Positions 24,947-33,578 of a DNA stretch of 49,165 nucleotides are shown here, one piece after another (position 1 is the first letter of the stretch; each line of letters opens with the position of its first letter). A program made the translations under genes and the position numbers. The DNA comes from Candidatus Latescibacterota bacterium (GTDB taxonomy: Bacteria > Latescibacterota > UBA2968), in the NCBI GenBank assembly GCA_021295695.1, contig JAGWBW010000027.1, positions 31,922 to 81,086 on the forward strand. Direction: 5' to 3'. The notes under the pieces are model-generated. The model was not told the origin of the DNA. It made no database searches and was given only the letters and a program-made list of their open reading frames with translations.

Positions 24947-25912
24947 ATGAAGCGCGTGATTAAACCCGAAGGCGCGTACCATGTCGAGATTGAAGATGTG
25001 CCGTTGCCAGAGATTCGGCAAACAGAGGTGCTCATCAAAACAGAACGCACGCTGATTAGCAGGGGGTCTGAGATCTGGCGGCGGTATGTGCGAGAGGAAG
25101 CGATTGATCCTCAAATTATGGGGTATTCGCTCGCTGGAACGATTGTACAGGTGGGGGCGCAGGTCGATGATTTGTCGATGGGGGAACGGGTAGCGGCTCT
25201 GGCTCCGCATGCCGAGTACGTGGCTGTTGAGGTTGTCAATTCACGCAATAAACCTTCGGTAGTTTCGCTGCCCGATGAGGTGACATCCGAAGCGGCAACT
25301 TTTTGGCCCCTGACTACGAGTTCGGTGCTGTGGATGCGAGAGACTGGGGCTGGTCCAAACGATACCATGGTGATTTTGGGGCAAGGTCTGGTGGGGAGTT
25401 GCTGTATGCAGGTCGCGCGGCATTTGCAAAATTGTCGTGTGATCGCGGTCGATACATTGGACCTGCGTTGCGATTTGGCTGATCAGTTGGGGGCTGATGC
25501 TGTGGTGAATGCAGGTCAGACCGATCCGATTGCAGCGGTGAAAGAGCTTACCGATGGTCGGGGCGCAGATGTTGTGGTTGAAGCGGTGGGAGGGCGTGCG
25601 GGCGCGCAGGCGTTTGCGCAGGCGCAAGATATGGTGAGACGAGGTGGGTTGTTGCAGGTTGTGGGATTGTATGAAGGTGAACCACTGCCTCTGGATTCGT
25701 CAAAAATTCAGGGTAAACGCCTGATTGGGGGATATCTGGACAGCACGTACCGGCCACAGGGGTCGGATACGGCAATCCAATTGTTGATGGAAGATAAAAT
25801 TCAAACTGAGGCGATGGTGACCCATCGTTTTGATTTTGAGGATGCCGCAGACGCATTTGATTTGTTGTACACGCGTCTTAATGAAGCAATGGCCGTGGTG
25901 ATGGTCTGGTAG
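24947..25912 (+). CDS. Medium-chain (MDR) zinc-type alcohol dehydrogenase family protein
   Basis: 321 residues from ATG 24947, which has GGGAGG 6 bases upstream; the frame is open further upstream but without a site. N-terminal GroES-like fold (TERTLISRGSEIWRRYV, GYSLAGTIVQVG, GERVAALAPHAEYV) and a Rossmann domain with GQGLVGSCCMQVAR, then GRGADVVVEAVGG. The catalytic zinc ligands and the four-Cys structural loop are not obvious, as in the Bch/2-desacetyl-type MDR branch. It likely oxidises a sugar or cyclitol-type hydroxyl. Last of the catabolic run. Confidence 0.85.
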   Translation: MKRVIKPEGAYHVEIEDVPLPEIRQTEVLIKTERTLISRGSEIWRRYVREEAIDPQIMGYSLAGTIVQVGAQVDDLSMGERVAALAPHAEYVAVEVVNSRNKPSVVSLPDEVTSEAATFWPLTTSSVLWMRETGAGPNDTMVILGQGLVGSCCMQVARHLQNCRVIAVDTLDLRCDLADQLGADAVVNAGQTDPIAAVKELTDGRGADVVVEAVGGRAGAQAFAQAQDMVRRGGLLQVVGLYEGEPLPLDSSKIQGKRLIGGYLDSTYRPQGSDTAIQLLMEDKIQTEAMVTHRFDFEDAADAFDLLYTRLNEAMAVVMVW

Positions 25913-26064
25913 GATTGACGTAATCAGGGGGGGATTCCTTCAAAACACCGCGTGCGCTTCAGGTTCTTGAAGGACTGATGTATCAGGTGTGGCGGTAGAG
26001 GGGGCACTGTGCCGAAAGGGAGAATGGAGAAAGGCCGGGTTGGTTTGAGAATACAGGACATGCC

Positions 26065-26388
26065 ATGGAGAAACAGAGACTTGACCAAAATACGTTGGAT
26101 GATATCATTCAGCGCGTCGTAGAGGTTGCACAGCCGCAGCGGATTATACTCTTCGGGTCCGCCGTGCGAGGCACGATGACGCGGCACAGTGACGTTGATC
26201 TGCTTATCGTCAAAGAGGGGGGGGACGCGGATCTCAGGGCTCGTATTTACGAAAATCTGTACGGCGTGAGCGCCGCGGTTGATGCGATTCTGGTCTCGCC
26301 AGCGGATGTAGAACGCTATAAGAATAGCCATGCTTTGGTCATCAAGCCTGCCCTGCAGGAAGGACGGGTAGTGTATGAAGCCACCTGA
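26065..26388 (+). CDS. MNT-type nucleotidyltransferase, candidate antitoxin
   Basis: 107 residues. The motif GSAVRGTMTRHSDVD fits GS-x10-D-x-D of minimal nucleotidyltransferases, with a third acidic residue in AVDAILVS. In MNT/HEPN modules this protein neutralises its HEPN toxin, in studied cases by AMPylation. It overlaps the HEPN gene by 14 bp. It opens the toxin-antitoxin and defence island. Confidence 0.9.
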   Translation: MEKQRLDQNTLDDIIQRVVEVAQPQRIILFGSAVRGTMTRHSDVDLLIVKEGGDADLRARIYENLYGVSAAVDAILVSPADVERYKNSHALVIKPALQEGRVVYEAT

Positions 26389-26767
26389 GCGTTTTTCACC
26401 CGATGATCCGCGAGAGTGGTTGAATCGCGCCAGAAGCAATCTCGCTATGGCGATGAACCGCGTACCCGATACTTACCTGGAGGATTTGTGCTTTGAAGCT
26501 CAGCAGGCTGCCGAGAAAGCTATCAAGGCCGTGATGATTTCGCGCAACATTGAGTTTCCTTATGTACACAACTTGGCCCTGTTATTATCCATACTTGAAG
26601 ATGATGGGGAGATAGTCCCGAATCCGGTCCGCCGCGCTGCAAGACTCACTCCGTATGCCGTAGATACACGCTATCCAGGATTGTCCAGCCCGGTTGAGGA
26701 ACAGGAATACAAGGATGCCGTGGAGATCGCAGAAACTGTCGTCCGCTGGGCGGAAGGGCGGCTGTGA
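26375..26767 (+). CDS. HEPN-domain protein, candidate toxin partner of MNT
   Basis: 130 residues, all-helical, PF05168-like: FSPDDPREWLNRARSNLAMA, EAQQAAEKAIKAVMIS and YVHNLALLLSIL. The R-x4-6-H RNase motif of many HEPN toxins is not clear: the Arg of SRNIEFPYVHNL is eight residues before the His. The protein may act differently or be an inactive partner. Paired with the upstream nucleotidyltransferase by overlap. Confidence 0.85.
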   Translation: MKPPERFSPDDPREWLNRARSNLAMAMNRVPDTYLEDLCFEAQQAAEKAIKAVMISRNIEFPYVHNLALLLSILEDDGEIVPNPVRRAARLTPYAVDTRYPGLSSPVEEQEYKDAVEIAETVVRWAEGRL

Positions 26768-26801
26768 GCAGGGCTGACAGTGAACGAAGGAGTCCAATTT
26801 C

Positions 26802-27704
26802 ATGTCTTCACTTCAATCTGGAATATCCGCGCACAAGCACAGGACGAGCAAGACAGCGGCACTCGCAGCCAGTGTACGCGCGTATCATCAACAGCAGAGC
26901 AAATCCCCGGTTTTTGCCGATGATTATGCGGTTGATATGGTGCCGTTTATCTGGCGTATGATCGCTAAGAACAGGCTGCTTGGCTGGTTCGTTGTACACA
27001 AAGTGTTCCATTTGTTCCGTCCCATACACACCGAGGTGATCTTGCGAGCCAGATATGCCGAAGACCGCCTCATGGAGGCGATATCGGAGGGCGTCGGACA
27101 GTATGTGATCCTCGGTGCTGGTCTCGATACGTTTTCCATGCGCCACAAGGAACTCGCAGATAGCGTACGGATATTCGAACTGGATCACCCCGCGACCCAG
27201 GCGACAAAAGAGAAACAGGTGCGCGTGGTCAACGGCGATGTTCCGTCCAATCTGGTATTTGTTCCCATTGATTTTGAGACTGATCAGCTGAACGAGGCAC
27301 TTATTCGGGCGGGTTTCGATTCACGGAAGCCCGCCTTTTTTTCATGGTTGGGAACGACTTATTACCTCACGAAGGATGCGATAGGGGAGACGCTTGGTCG
27401 CGTTGCGGATGTTGCCGCGCCGGGTAGTCGCATTGTTTTAGATTATAAGCTCGCCAGGCATCTTATCCCCGAAGAGAGCTTGCCTTTCGCCGATAAGTTA
27501 GACCGATTTGTGGCTCGTCGCGGAGAGCCAATGTTGTCCGTGTTTACGCCCGAGGAATTAAATGAGGAACTGTCGCAAATTGGCTTTGTGGAGATCGAGA
27601 CCATTCCGCCTGATGAGCAAAAGCGGCGTTATCTAAAGGACAGAAGCGACCTGGTTGATCCTGCGCCAAATTTCTCCTTCGCTCTGTTTGGGGTGATGAA
27701 ATAA
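26802..27704 (+). CDS. SAM-dependent methyltransferase, leucine carboxyl methyltransferase-like
   Basis: 300 residues from ATG 26802, with GAAGGAG upstream. SAM-binding motif YVILGAGLDTFSMR, then RIFELDHPATQATKEK with the acidic ribose-binding residue, and FFSWLGTTYYLTKDAI. This is the TIGR00027/LCM family known mainly from actinobacteria and planctomycete-like genomes. The methylated substrate is unknown (possibly a carboxyl or hydroxyl of a small molecule). It sits 34 bp after the HEPN gene, perhaps co-transcribed. Confidence 0.88.
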   Translation: MSSLQSGISAHKHRTSKTAALAASVRAYHQQQSKSPVFADDYAVDMVPFIWRMIAKNRLLGWFVVHKVFHLFRPIHTEVILRARYAEDRLMEAISEGVGQYVILGAGLDTFSMRHKELADSVRIFELDHPATQATKEKQVRVVNGDVPSNLVFVPIDFETDQLNEALIRAGFDSRKPAFFSWLGTTYYLTKDAIGETLGRVADVAAPGSRIVLDYKLARHLIPEESLPFADKLDRFVARRGEPMLSVFTPEELNEELSQIGFVEIETIPPDEQKRRYLKDRSDLVDPAPNFSFALFGVMK

Positions 27705-27723
27705 CGGTTTGAGCCATCGCTAT

Positions 27724-28857
27724 TTACCCCACCCACTCACGTGCATACCTTCTCATTTCCTCACGATGTAGCCCCAGAATCTCAGCGGCACGCCCAAGTG
27801 AAATGTGCTCCTGCTCGAGCGCCTGTCGCACGAGCCGCAAGAGGCGATCTTCGACGAAGTCGTGCCGAGAGAGACCCTCAGGCTCACCAGACCGGCTCCA
27901 GTTCCAGGCAAATTCGCTCTTATCAAGAGCCATAGGCTCCTCGGTTTTTCGCAGGATCTTACCGAAATAGTGGCGATGCTGGCGCTGGAATGTACGCCAA
28001 ATATCTGAAGTTTCACGGTCCGATTCGACCAGTCGGTAGAGTACGGTTTTGTAACTCACCCGAAAGATGCGCTTGACCTTGAGGACGCGGACGAGGAGTG
28101 GGTGTCCACGGGTTTCATCCCACTCCGGCGCGAAACCTGCTTCTGGCATTAGAAAATGACTCGCAAAGGCGTCGGCCTCGCGCTCTGCTTGCACGGGGAG
28201 TTCGGTGACGTCGCGCTGGTATTGGGTTGGATGGAGTAATAGATGACCGAGTTCGTGTACCGCGGTGAATATCCAGCGCTCTACTGAGATGCGATCCCAG
28301 GTATTGACCACTACGGCGGGCCCGCCATCTCTTGCGCCGACGCTTAGACCAAAGAAAGAGTCGCTTTTCTTATTCAGGAGGAAGATCTTTACACCATTTT
28401 CCTCAAGCAACCCACATATGTCGCGCACTGGCTCTTCTGGGCCGAACCCAATGGCTTCGCGCGCTGCCTGTGCGGTTTCTATCGGGCTTTCAGATTGAGT
28501 GCAGATAGGCGCGAACCGGAAAGGGCACGACTCACTAAGGTCGGATTCAATCTGGGTATAGGCGTCGAGCCACTTTGCGACTTCAGCCAGAATCTGCGCC
28601 CGAGCATGAACCCGTGCCCGGGATCGGAATCGCACGGTATCGAGAGGCCGTACAGGTGCTACGATATCGCGGAGTGGAACCCGTAGTGCTTTCCCGAGAG
28701 CGGTGAGGGTCCGGGCACGCGGGACGACAGTGCCTCGCTCGATATTTCCGAGTGCCATCCGCGAGAGACCCGCTTTGCGGGCGAGTTCCTCCTGGGTCAA
28801 CTGCCGATCCAGCCGCAACCGGGCAATATTCGCGGCAATGTAATTTCCACCAGCCAT
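27724..28857 (-). CDS. XRE-family regulator fused to ImmA/IrrE metallopeptidase
   Basis: 377 residues. Helix-turn-helix at about 8-66 (LTQEELARKAGLSRMALGNIE). Zinc-peptidase core of the ImmA/IrrE type: H201-E-L-G-H205 with a downstream acidic E (EREADAFASHFLMP) as third ligand. The C-terminal ~100 residues end in a second helical segment (SLGRAAEILGLHREEMRR). In ICE and phage-type switches, ImmA-like proteases cut repressors, and in stress circuits XRE-ImmA proteins sense DNA damage. It faces the HigBA pair, and its promoter lies in the shared intergenic space. Ribosome site AAGGAGA precedes ATG. Confidence 0.9.
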   Translation of the reverse strand: MAGGNYIAANIARLRLDRQLTQEELARKAGLSRMALGNIERGTVVPRARTLTALGKALRVPLRDIVAPVRPLDTVRFRSRARVHARAQILAEVAKWLDAYTQIESDLSESCPFRFAPICTQSESPIETAQAAREAIGFGPEEPVRDICGLLEENGVKIFLLNKKSDSFFGLSVGARDGGPAVVVNTWDRISVERWIFTAVHELGHLLLHPTQYQRDVTELPVQAEREADAFASHFLMPEAGFAPEWDETRGHPLLVRVLKVKRIFRVSYKTVLYRLVESDRETSDIWRTFQRQHRHYFGKILRKTEEPMALDKSEFAWNWSRSGEPEGLSRHDFVEDRLLRLVRQALEQEHISLGRAAEILGLHREEMRRYAREWVG

Positions 28858-28883
28858 TATTTCTCCTTAGTTTAGTACTTGAC

Positions 28884-28912
28884 AAAATAATCATTTACTA
28901 TATTTTTGTCAA
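28884..28912 (-). promoter_or_regulatory. Promoter of the XRE-ImmA gene, within an inverted repeat
   Basis: Minus strand: TTGACA (28912-28907), 17-base spacer, TATTTT (28889-28884). A second TTGACA on the plus strand at 28879-28884 mirrors it, so TTGACA...TGTCAA forms a dyad that could be autoregulatory. Confidence 0.6.
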
Positions 28913-28970
28913 TATGATATGTTATGAGCACAGCCATGAATCAGAAAGTATGCATGTATTGATTTCATTA

Positions 28971-28999
28971 TTGACACGCGTACCGATATACGGTACGTT
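28971..28999 (+). promoter_or_regulatory. HigBA promoter with overlapping palindromic operator
   Basis: TTGACA (28971-28976), 17-base spacer, TACGTT (28994-28999). The inverted repeat CGTACCG-ATATA-CGGTACG (28979-28997) covers the spacer and -10, an ideal place for HigA-type autorepression. The toxin start ATG is only 6 bases beyond, so the leader is short or absent. Confidence 0.75.
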
Positions 29000-29004
29000 T
29001 TTTT

Positions 29005-29283
29005 ATGATTCAGACGTTTCGACATCGGGGTCTCAAGCGGTTGTATGAGCGCGGAGATCTCAGCAGAGTGCATGCTGACCAAGTAGAACGGATCGCACTC
29101 GCTTTGGCGGACCTCGACGAGGCTAATAAACCCTCGGACCTCAATCTTCCAGGGTATCGGATTCATCCACTGAAGGGCGATCAGAAAGGGTTTTGGAGTA
29201 TTTCAATTTCCGCTAACTGGCGGATCATCTTTCGCTTTGAAGAAAGTGATGTGTACGATGTCGATTTGGTTGACTATCACTAA
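29005..29283 (+). CDS. higB: HigB/RelE-type mRNA-interferase toxin
   Basis: 92 residues with HigB features: MIQTFRHRGLKRLYERGD, LNLPGYRIHPLKGDQKGFWS, and ISANWRIIFRFE. The family cleaves mRNA on the ribosome. Toxin-first gene order is typical of hig loci. Ends 15 bp before higA. Confidence 0.93.
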   Translation: MIQTFRHRGLKRLYERGDLSRVHADQVERIALALADLDEANKPSDLNLPGYRIHPLKGDQKGFWSISISANWRIIFRFEESDVYDVDLVDYH

Positions 29284-29298
29284 CAAGGGGTAAACGCC

Positions 29299-29595
29299 AT
29301 GGCTATGAAGAATCCACCACATCCCGGTCTCAGCATCAAAGAGAACTGTCTGGAACCCCTGGGGCTAAATGTTACCGAAGCGGCGGGGATTTTGGGCGTA
29401 GCCCGTCACACGCTTTCACGTGTACTAAATGGCCATGCGGCTATTTCACCGGAGATGGCTATTCGGCTGGAGAAGGCCGGATGGTCTAATGCCGAGTTCT
29501 GGTTGCGTCGTCAGACTGCCTATAATCTGGTGCAAGCGCGCAAGAGAGAAGACCAAATTAAGGTCAAACGTTGTGAACTACAGCCAACGATTTGA
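29299..29595 (+). CDS. higA: HigA-type antitoxin (XRE HTH)
   Basis: 98 residues. [20 protein letters not shown] leads into a helix-turn-helix ([19 protein letters not shown]), followed by [20 protein letters not shown], the hallmark order of HigA/VapI antitoxins. It represses the hig promoter and neutralises HigB. The SIR2-APAZ gene begins about 120 bp downstream and may share the transcript. Confidence 0.93.
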   Translation: MAMKNPPHPGLSIKENCLEPLGLNVTEAAGILGVARHTLSRVLNGHAAISPEMAIRLEKAGWSNAEFWLRRQTAYNLVQARKREDQIKVKRCELQPTI

Positions 29596-29664
29596 TGAAG
29601 TGATGAACAATGGGATTTCCTCATTAACGGAGTGGGATACTCGCAATGATGATAACAGCACAGA

Positions 29665-29685
29665 TAAGGCGGGATGTACGCCTTA
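29665..29685 (+). promoter_or_regulatory. Hairpin before the SIR2-APAZ gene
   Basis: TAAGGCG (29665-29671) pairs with CGCCTTA (29679-29685). Its loop contains the in-frame ATG at 29674, an alternative start for SIR2-APAZ, so the hairpin would mask it. No T-run follows, so it is not a clear terminator. Confidence 0.4.
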
Positions 29686-29715
29686 CGTCATCGGGAAAAG
29701 GGCCTTGACAGACCA

Positions 29716-31458
29716 ATGAATACTAAGCCATCACTTCCTCAAATCAACTCGGACGACTTCGCACGACGTTTCTCTATGCGTTCGCCCAAACTGATGTGGT
29801 TGCTTGGTGCTGGTGCATCGGCCTCCGCTGGTCTCCCTACCGCGGCGGACATGATCTGGCAATTCAAGCAGGAATTGTTTGTCAGTCAGCGCAAGGTATC
29901 GCGTCAATCTGTGGCAGATCTCTCGAATCCAGCTATCCAGGCGCAATTACAGACCTACATCGACTCTTTTGGGCAGTTGCCCAGCACTGGGGATCCCGAC
30001 GAGTATGCCGCGCTATTTGAAGAGGTGTATCCATCTGAAGCAGACCGGCGTGTTTATATTCATTCAAAGGTGGCTGGAGCAAAGCCATCTTACGGTCACT
30101 TGGCTCTTGCAACCCTGATGCATGCCAAGCGTACGCGTCTGGTATGGACAACGAATTTTGATGCAATGGTGGCAGACGCTTGCGCCAAGGTCTATGGTAC
30201 GACAGGTTCGTTGATGAGTGTGGATCTCGATGTACCTGAATTAGGGGAGCAAGCAATTCGTGAGGAGCGATGGCCAGTGGAGGTGAAGCTGCATGGTGAT
30301 TTTCATTCTCGGAGGCTCAAGAACACCGCCGAAGAACTGCGACATCAGGATGCACGTCTAAGAAATATTCTCATCGATTCATGTAGTCGATTTGGACTTG
30401 TGGTAGCTGGCTATAGTGGTCGAGACGATTCGGTCATGGACGCCCTTGATGAAGCAACTCAACAGCCAGGTGCCTTTCCGTCGGGGCTATTTTGGTTACA
30501 TCACGGAGAAGGTCTGCCGTTGCCGCGCGTTCGTAAATTGTTGGCCAAGGCAGATGAGAAGGGAATAGAAGTGGGCATAGTGTCTATTGATAGCTTTGAC
30601 GAAGTATTGCGGGATCTGATTCGCCAAATAGATGACATCGACACTACAACGCTCGATGCTTTTGCTTCGGAACGCCGACACTGGAGTGCAGCGCCGCGCC
30701 CAACGGGTAAGCGTGGCTGGCCAGTAGTACGTTTTAACGCTGTGCCGGTGACTGGTGTGCCGAGCGTGTGTAGATGCGTCGTCTGTGACATTGGTGGTAC
30801 CGCCGAAGTGCGAGAGGCGATAGAGCGCGCTGGCGTCGACGTGATCGCTGTACGTTCCCAAGCCGGAGTATTGGCATTTGGTGCCGATGCAGATGTACGC
30901 ACTGCTTTTGAGCCCAATGGCATTACGGATTTTGACCTTCATACATTCGAAACCAAGCGTCAAAGGTATGAATCGAGCGAGCGAGGTCTTCTTCGAGAAG
31001 CACTAACTCGTGCAATCGCACGTCAGCGCGGTCTGGAGGTTGTCCGGCGCGGAAGAGCGGACTTATTGGCACCCACCGACCCAAAGTCAAGTACCTGGAC
31101 AAAATTGGAGAAATTAGTGGGTACGCTTACTGGAACAGTTGCTGGTAGCCCCGAGCTTCACTGGCGCGAAGGTATCGGTATACGCCTAGACTGGGCCGGT
31201 GATCGCTTGTGGTTGCTGATAGAACCACGAACCGTGTTCGATGGTATCACTCAAGAAAATAAGATGATTTCAGCGGATTTCGGTAGAGAACGCAGTGTCA
31301 GACGCTATAACAAACAACTCAATGATCTGGTTGAGTTCTGGAGTCGTCACTTGGGCCAAAATAAAGGTAATTTACGGACACTGGATATCGGCGATGGTAT
31401 AGACGCCATCTATCGCCTTTCTCCCATTACAGGATTCTCAAGGAGAGTAGGAGCATGA
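29716..31458 (+). CDS. SIR2-APAZ NADase subunit of a short Argonaute (SPARSA-type) system
   Basis: 580 residues from ATG 29716 (ATG 29674 in frame upstream lies in a hairpin loop). The SIR2-like NADase domain is at about 20-260: LLGAGASASAGLPTA (29-43), WTTNFD (144-149) and KLHGDF (191-196) with catalytic N147 and H193, then VVAGYSGRDDSVMDAL. The C-terminal half (about 320-580) matches in position and character the APAZ domain that partners short Argonautes. In SPARSA systems, guide-directed target recognition by the Ago activates the SIR2 domain, which depletes NAD+ and kills or arrests the cell to block plasmids or phage. Overlaps the Ago gene by 4 bp. Lies inside a toxin-antitoxin cluster. 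Confidence 0.9.
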   Translation: MNTKPSLPQINSDDFARRFSMRSPKLMWLLGAGASASAGLPTAADMIWQFKQELFVSQRKVSRQSVADLSNPAIQAQLQTYIDSFGQLPSTGDPDEYAALFEEVYPSEADRRVYIHSKVAGAKPSYGHLALATLMHAKRTRLVWTTNFDAMVADACAKVYGTTGSLMSVDLDVPELGEQAIREERWPVEVKLHGDFHSRRLKNTAEELRHQDARLRNILIDSCSRFGLVVAGYSGRDDSVMDALDEATQQPGAFPSGLFWLHHGEGLPLPRVRKLLAKADEKGIEVGIVSIDSFDEVLRDLIRQIDDIDTTTLDAFASERRHWSAAPRPTGKRGWPVVRFNAVPVTGVPSVCRCVVCDIGGTAEVREAIERAGVDVIAVRSQAGVLAFGADADVRTAFEPNGITDFDLHTFETKRQRYESSERGLLREALTRAIARQRGLEVVRRGRADLLAPTDPKSSTWTKLEKLVGTLTGTVAGSPELHWREGIGIRLDWAGDRLWLLIEPRTVFDGITQENKMISADFGRERSVRRYNKQLNDLVEFWSRHLGQNKGNLRTLDIGDGIDAIYRLSPITGFSRRVGA

Positions 31459-32873
31459 GTAGTGAGATCGCCCCGCACATATGGCTATCGGAGCCAAGCC
31501 TCGCCTTCCATCCAGATCGTACTTCAGATCGTGATATTCACCCGTTGCGCGGACTGTTGCGGTTTGGCCCATACTCCGCGGGCATATTACCGGACCCGAT
31601 CCGAGTAGCTACCCTAGCACCCGCCAAAGAAAGTAACCGCCTCTATACCTTCATGAAGTGCCTTAATTCGACGTACACACCGAAGGAACGCAAGGATTAT
31701 CTCCCGAAATGGCCGGGTTTTCAACCGGTCTTTGGTGTGCATGTGCGAGCGGCAGGTGGCCATTGTCACGTTGAGTTTGATCAGACACTCGAGACCGAAT
31801 TTAATAATTCTCCAAGTCCTCACATTGTATTAGCGGATCAATTTGTGCGGTCCATTCAGCTTTTACAAACGCATAGGAGTGAGTTCGATGTCCTGTTCAT
31901 CTACATTCCTCAGCGATGGAGTTCCGGCTATGCTGGAGCATCCAATGAAGACTTCGACCTTCATGATCACCTAAAGGCAACAACGGCAACTCTTGGACTA
32001 CCTATTCAGCTGGTGAGAGAAGACAGTGCCCTCGCATACCCGTGCCAAGCCAGTGTCATGTGGCGTATTGGCCTGGCACTCTATGTCAAGGCTGGAGGAG
32101 TCCCTTGGAAGTTGGCGGAGTCCGATTCGGAAACTGCGTATATCGGCATTTCATACGCGGTTCGCCCAACGGAATCTGACGCCCCACGCTTTGTAACCTG
32201 CTGCAGTCAGGTGTTCGATGCCGAGGGTTCCGGTTTAGAGTTTATTGCCTACAATGCCCATGAGGTCGAAGTGCAACGTGATAACCCCTTTCTATCACAA
32301 ACTGAGATGTTTCGGGTAATGTCCCGATCTCTCGACCTCTATCGGCGACGCCACGCCGGGCGATCACCTCGACGGATTATGGTGCATAAGACCACTGAGT
32401 TCAAGGCGGATGAAGTCAAAGGCTGCATGGAGGCATTTCACCTATGCGAGGCAGTTGATCTCGTGCAGGTAGTTGAAGATGTGGGTTGGCGTGTGCGCAT
32501 TAATGAGTCCGCAGGCGGTGTTAAGGGGAATCCCGCTGCCTACCCAGTTTCGCGCGGAACCTTAGTTGAACTTGGGCCTCGATATGCTCTTCTGTGGACA
32601 CATGGTGACGTGATAAACATCAGTGAGAGAGGGTCTTATTTTAAAGGTTCCAGGAGTACTCCTCGTCCCTTACGATTAGTGCGTCATGCTGGCCATGGAT
32701 CCTGGGACGATACGGCACGTGCCGTGCTGGGACTTTCCAAGGTGAACTGGAACAATGATTCATTGTATGATCCACTGCCGGTTACTATGGGTTATGCGAA
32801 GGTACTCGCGCGGGTGGTCAAGCGTATGCCAAGCCTGAGGCGGACACCCTACCAATTTCGATTTTTCATGTAA
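31455..32873 (+). CDS. Short prokaryotic Argonaute (MID-PIWI), catalytically inactive
   Basis: 472 residues, the size of a short pAgo with MID and PIWI only. Residues 140-225 (FDVLFIYIPQRWSS, HDHLKATTATLGLPIQLV) resemble the guide 5'-end pocket region. The PIWI domain starts at AYIGISYAV, where S233 occupies the first catalytic Asp, and continues with RIMVHKTTEFKADEVKG, HGDVINISERGSYFKG and the conserved tail VNWNNDSLYDPLPVTMGYAK. Loss of the DEDX Asp is expected: short pAgos use the SIR2-APAZ partner as effector. Translation is coupled by ATGA overlap with an AGGAG site inside the SIR2 gene's end. Confidence 0.92.
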   Translation: MSSEIAPHIWLSEPSLAFHPDRTSDRDIHPLRGLLRFGPYSAGILPDPIRVATLAPAKESNRLYTFMKCLNSTYTPKERKDYLPKWPGFQPVFGVHVRAAGGHCHVEFDQTLETEFNNSPSPHIVLADQFVRSIQLLQTHRSEFDVLFIYIPQRWSSGYAGASNEDFDLHDHLKATTATLGLPIQLVREDSALAYPCQASVMWRIGLALYVKAGGVPWKLAESDSETAYIGISYAVRPTESDAPRFVTCCSQVFDAEGSGLEFIAYNAHEVEVQRDNPFLSQTEMFRVMSRSLDLYRRRHAGRSPRRIMVHKTTEFKADEVKGCMEAFHLCEAVDLVQVVEDVGWRVRINESAGGVKGNPAAYPVSRGTLVELGPRYALLWTHGDVINISERGSYFKGSRSTPRPLRLVRHAGHGSWDDTARAVLGLSKVNWNNDSLYDPLPVTMGYAKVLARVVKRMPSLRRTPYQFRFFM

Positions 32874-32945
32874 AATGATAGAGTTCTACAAATCATGAAA
32901 CTCCACTTAGAGTTTAAGTTTCCGCTATCCTTCAACAACATTGGC

Positions 32946-32975
32946 TTGAGCATGTGTTTGACCTGTAGGTATAAC
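32946..32975 (+). promoter_or_regulatory. Possible HicAB promoter
   Basis: TTGAGC (32946-32951), 18-base spacer, TATAAC (32970-32975), 21 bases before the hicA start. The -35 box is poor and the spacer long, so confidence is modest. Confidence 0.4.
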
Positions 32976-32995
32976 GGGTTCGCTGGAGCTTACAC

Positions 32996-33250
32996 ATGAA
33001 CCTGTACAGGCGACTTCTACAGAGAATTCTCAGTCGTCGTTCGGACGCCAATATACGCTTCGACGATTTACGCGGTCTGCTTCGGAATCTGGGGTTCGCT
33101 GAGCGAATAAGTGGGAGTCATCATATATTCAGAAAGTCTGGCGTTGTTGAAAGACTTAATCTGCAGCGCGACGATGGACAGGCAAAACCCTATCAGGTAA
33201 GGCAGGTCCGTAGAGTGATTTTGAAATACAAAATGGAGGAGGACATATAA
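32996..33250 (+). CDS. hicA: HicA-type mRNA-interferase toxin
   Basis: 84 residues with a double-stranded-RNA-binding-like fold: DDLRGLLRNLGFAERISGSHHIFRK contains the family's catalytic His after G-S. The end RQVRRVILKYKME is typical. Overlaps hicB by one base (TAATG). Slightly longer N-terminus than most HicA. Confidence 0.92.
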   Translation: MNLYRRLLQRILSRRSDANIRFDDLRGLLRNLGFAERISGSHHIFRKSGVVERLNLQRDDGQAKPYQVRQVRRVILKYKMEEDI

Positions 33251-33462
33251 TGTACAAGTACGAAATCATTCTCTATTGGAGTAACGAGGATGATGCTTTT
33301 GTGGCTGAAGTACCCGAGCTTCCCGGATGCATGGCTCATGGTGACACGCAAGAAGCCGCTCTCAAGAACGTCAATCAAGCGATAGCTCTCTGGATTGATA
33401 CCGCAAAAGAGTTTGGTGATCCAATACCGGAACCAAAAGGCGAGCGGTTGATGCTGGCATGA
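33250..33462 (+). CDS. hicB: HicB-type antitoxin
   Basis: 70 residues: YEIILYWSNEDDAFVAEVPE, LPGCMAHGDTQEAALKNV and IALWIDTAKEFGDPIPEP are the HicB partial-RNase-H-like fold. It has no C-terminal DNA-binding domain, so it is the short HicB form. It pairs with HicA directly upstream and extends the defence island. Confidence 0.94.
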   Translation: MYKYEIILYWSNEDDAFVAEVPELPGCMAHGDTQEAALKNVNQAIALWIDTAKEFGDPIPEPKGERLMLA

Positions 33463-33578
33463 CCATGATCTCTGACATTGCCAAGACTAACCTCGCGGCT
33501 ATTCTGGATTATCACAGGCTGGGGAAAGTCTGTATTCTATATCAAAAAGTGATATTCGCAATCATTAGGAGTGAATAG

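Noticed and set aside
25937-25973. CCTTCAA...TTGAAGG hairpin after the MDR gene
   Set aside because: 7-bp stem with a 23-base loop and no T-run; too weak to call a terminator.
31455-32873. Catalytically active slicer Argonaute
   Set aside because: The first catalytic Asp is Ser (GISY) and no N/PAZ domains exist; it is a short, inactive form.
33459-33578. 39-residue frame overlapping the hicB stop (ATGA)
   Set aside because: No recognisable features and no clear ribosome site; too short to support.
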